Source: an uncultured Moraxella sp. (GTDB lineage Bacteria; Pseudomonadota; Gammaproteobacteria; Pseudomonadales; Moraxellaceae). Taken from it: DNA of 7,450 nt. A program made the translations under genes and the position numbers. Each line of letters begins with the position of its first letter. Position 1 is the stretch's first letter. Shown one piece after another: positions 5,870-7,450 of the stretch. The DNA lies in the NCBI GenBank assembly GCA_937889485.1, contig CALAPG010000267.1, positions 1-7,450 of the forward strand. The letters run 5' to 3'. The notes under the pieces were generated by a model. It ran no database searches. It had not been told where the DNA came from and was given only the letters and a program-made list of their open reading frames with translations.

Positions 5870-6043
5870 TATGTGAGCTAGGATAGCGGTTGTGGACTCA
5901 GCAAAGAATAATAAAAGCGTAGCAAATCGTTACTTCTCGTAATCCAACGGATTGGCTTGTGGCTTAAGAGCCTGTGAAAATCCACTCAGCAATCACTGAG
6001 AGAATAATGAACAATAACAATGTGACCTATCTAATCCAAAATA

Positions 6044-7450
6044 ATGAAAATAACCAAAACACGAGGGGCAAAAATCGCCATCATAGCCATTATTGTCCTG
6101 CTAATGATGGCGCTAATCCTCATCAACAGGGGGCAGGGTATGTCATTAACCCAATCAATAAATCAGTCAATGAACAAATTGGTAAGCCATTGGCAGGAAG
6201 CCAAACTGAGTGCAGCGCGAAGTTTTAGTGGTAGCAATGACTACTTAGCACCACCAGAGATATTAGCGGTTGATAAACACGCCATTAAAAAAGTCTATCA
6301 AAAAATGGCAGATTTTTATCCATTGCCGTCCGCGCCCAAAGCCAAGCCCCTGCATGATGCAGCCGCACAGGTGGCTTTGCCAATCACCATGCTAGACACC
6401 CGTCAATTAAAAGCTGGGCAAACTGTCAACGTGCAGGGTCATGTCAAACTCATCCCTGAAAATGCCGATTTATGGCAAAAAAATATTCATTTTGTCATCA
6501 ATCAAAGTGACACCATTTTGGATTGTCAAGGCGCACAGTTAAGCAGTAGCGATGATACGGTGTCGGCGATTGCCATACGTACACCGCCCGACCAAACAGG
6601 TATCTTCAATATTCAAGTCAAAAACTGCCTACTCACAGGCTACAATCACGGCGTGGTTATTGAGCAGCAAACCCCTGCCAATCAGCGTTATGAGCAGCTC
6701 CAAACAGGGCAGACCTCTATTGCCCAACAGCTTGCACAGTCACCCCACCAGATCTTAATTGACAATGTCACCGTGACTCATAGCCGCAACAGTGGGATTT
6801 TTGTCGGTGACCATGTACAGGGTGTGGATTTTAATCGCATCGCGGTGCTCAAGTCTGGGACAGTGGGTCTATATTTTGAGTTTGGTAGTCGTGGCAACGT
6901 GGTTAGGCACAGTTTTTTTAGCCAAAACGGCGTGCGGCAAGTGCTGGGCGTGGGCAAACCCAATCGCGAGGCGATTGCCATCGACTCTTCCGCTAACAAC
7001 CGTATTGAACAATCGCATTTTGACCACAATGGGGCAGGCGGGGTGTTTTTATACCGTAACTGCTTTGAGCATGCCGATGACCCCAGCAAGCCCAACCATT
7101 TTTTGCGCACCCAAGGCAGCAACAATAACCTTATCGCCCACAATATCTTTGAGCGCGAGCCTGTCGGTGTGTGGATTGCCTCGCGGCAGTCGCGCAACCT
7201 CAAAGGCTTTGCTTGCGGTGCGTACACGATTAGTGAAACACCGTTTGCCAGCTACCATTTAGATGAATCTGAGCATAACCAAATTTGGCAAAATCTATTT
7301 TTGGCAAATAAAACAGGGATTATTGTGGAGGATGATAATAACCGTCTACAAGCCAATCAATTTGACCAACAAGTGGTGCAACCGATTGTGATTGGCTCAA
7401 AAATTCGGCTACAATCAAATGAAGGTGCGGTCAAAAACAACCAATTGGCA
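6044..7450 (+). CDS. Membrane-anchored right-handed parallel beta-helix protein, 3' end missing
   Basis: The frame stays open from ATG 6044 to the right edge: 469 codons visible, no stop. Residues 1-10 are basic (KITKTRGAK) and 11-27 are a hydrophobic segment without a clear cleavage site, so it looks like a signal anchor placing the protein in the periplasm. After a linker (28-155), repeats of the parallel beta-helix (PbH1/NosD-like) type begin at about 157 with TILDCQGA. They continue as short strands rich in Asn and Gly turns: NVTVTHSRNSGIFVG, NRIEQSHFDHNGAGGVFLY, NLIAHNIFEREPVGVWIA. A distinctive block WIASRQSRNL starts at Trp377 and EDDNN at 429-433. Such folds often bind or cleave polysaccharides, but I see no assignable catalytic set. 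The start lacks a Shine-Dalgarno; in-frame stops lie just upstream (6032), so it cannot begin earlier, while 6104, 6107 or 6140 would destroy the anchor. Confidence 0.88.
   Translation, partial: MKITKTRGAKIAIIAIIVLLMMALILINRGQGMSLTQSINQSMNKLVSHWQEAKLSAARSFSGSNDYLAPPEILAVDKHAIKKVYQKMADFYPLPSAPKAKPLHDAAAQVALPITMLDTRQLKAGQTVNVQGHVKLIPENADLWQKNIHFVINQSDTILDCQGAQLSSSDDTVSAIAIRTPPDQTGIFNIQVKNCLLTGYNHGVVIEQQTPANQRYEQLQTGQTSIAQQLAQSPHQILIDNVTVTHSRNSGIFVGDHVQGVDFNRIAVLKSGTVGLYFEFGSRGNVVRHSFFSQNGVRQVLGVGKPNREAIAIDSSANNRIEQSHFDHNGAGGVFLYRNCFEHADDPSKPNHFLRTQGSNNNLIAHNIFEREPVGVWIASRQSRNLKGFACGAYTISETPFASYHLDESEHNQIWQNLFLANKTGIIVEDDNNRLQANQFDQQVVQPIVIGSKIRLQSNEGAVKNNQLA

Larger units (their letters stand above)
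5756..6043. other. 288-base gap with repeats and hairpins
   Basis: No convincing gene. It contains the leader of the minus-strand acidic-protein gene, a 13-base tandem repeat (5800-5825) and the structured element at 5838-5869. On the plus strand toward the beta-helix gene it also holds small hairpins AATCC/GGATT (5941-5953), GGCT/AGCC (5961-5972) and CTCAG/CTGAG (5985-6000). No strong -35/-10 pair is visible for either flanking gene; TTGTGG (5890-5895) with TAAAAG 16 bases on is the best weak plus-strand candidate. Confidence 0.5.

Noticed and set aside
5974..6228. An 84-codon plus-strand open frame (or a 74-codon version from ATG 6007) before and overlapping the beta-helix gene
   Set aside because: It overlaps the signal-anchor region of the beta-helix gene out of frame for 185 bases, starts at GTG, and encodes an Asn/His/Gln-rich sequence without family features. 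The anchor reading is much more protein-like.
6778..7262. Overlapping open frames on both strands inside the beta-helix region
   Set aside because: They are out-of-frame shadows; the beta-helix frame is continuous from 6044 and shows repeat structure throughout.

Overview
The window looks like a chromosomal segment of a gammaproteobacterium, most likely Moraxellaceae (a Moraxella/Faucicola or Psychrobacter relative). Three things suggest this: AT-leaning base composition (mid-40s % GC by eye), ispE followed by a TTG-anticodon tRNA-Gln as remembered from Acinetobacter-type genomes, and MetX/MetW proteins of the gammaproteobacterial type. The assignment rests on recalled synteny and protein resemblance, not on a search.

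Layout, left to right. A minus-strand tRNA-Gln is cut by the left edge and has its own strong promoter (70-97). Then come ispE (isoprenoid precursor synthesis, minus) and a periplasmic Sel1-repeat protein (minus) with a clear intrinsic terminator between them. A 360-base non-coding stretch (1833-2192) holds four GTTAAC palindromes. Next is the methionine pair metX-metW (minus), separated by an unusually long gap with a 16-base tandem repeat and a hairpin. A 216-base divergent region carries face-to-face promoters for metX (minus) and hemH (plus, ferrochelatase, last step of heme synthesis). hemH converges on a small acidic protein of unknown function (minus). A 288-base gap (5756-6043) holds a 13-base tandem repeat and a terminator-like hairpin that can also form a pseudoknot or a competing hairpin. 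The window ends inside a membrane-anchored, exported right-handed parallel beta-helix protein (plus, 3' end missing).

Functionally, most of this is core metabolism: MEP-pathway isoprenoids, methionine synthesis, heme, and glutaminyl-tRNA supply. Two envelope proteins of unknown role (Sel1-repeat, beta-helix) and one acidic orphan are interspersed. I see no insertion sequence, CRISPR array, prophage or defence system. The items worth a second look are the metX-metW junction, the structure at 5838-5869, the GTTAAC cluster, and the beta-helix and acidic proteins. Start codons of metX, metW, ispE and the beta-helix gene are not all certain; reasons are given in each entry.
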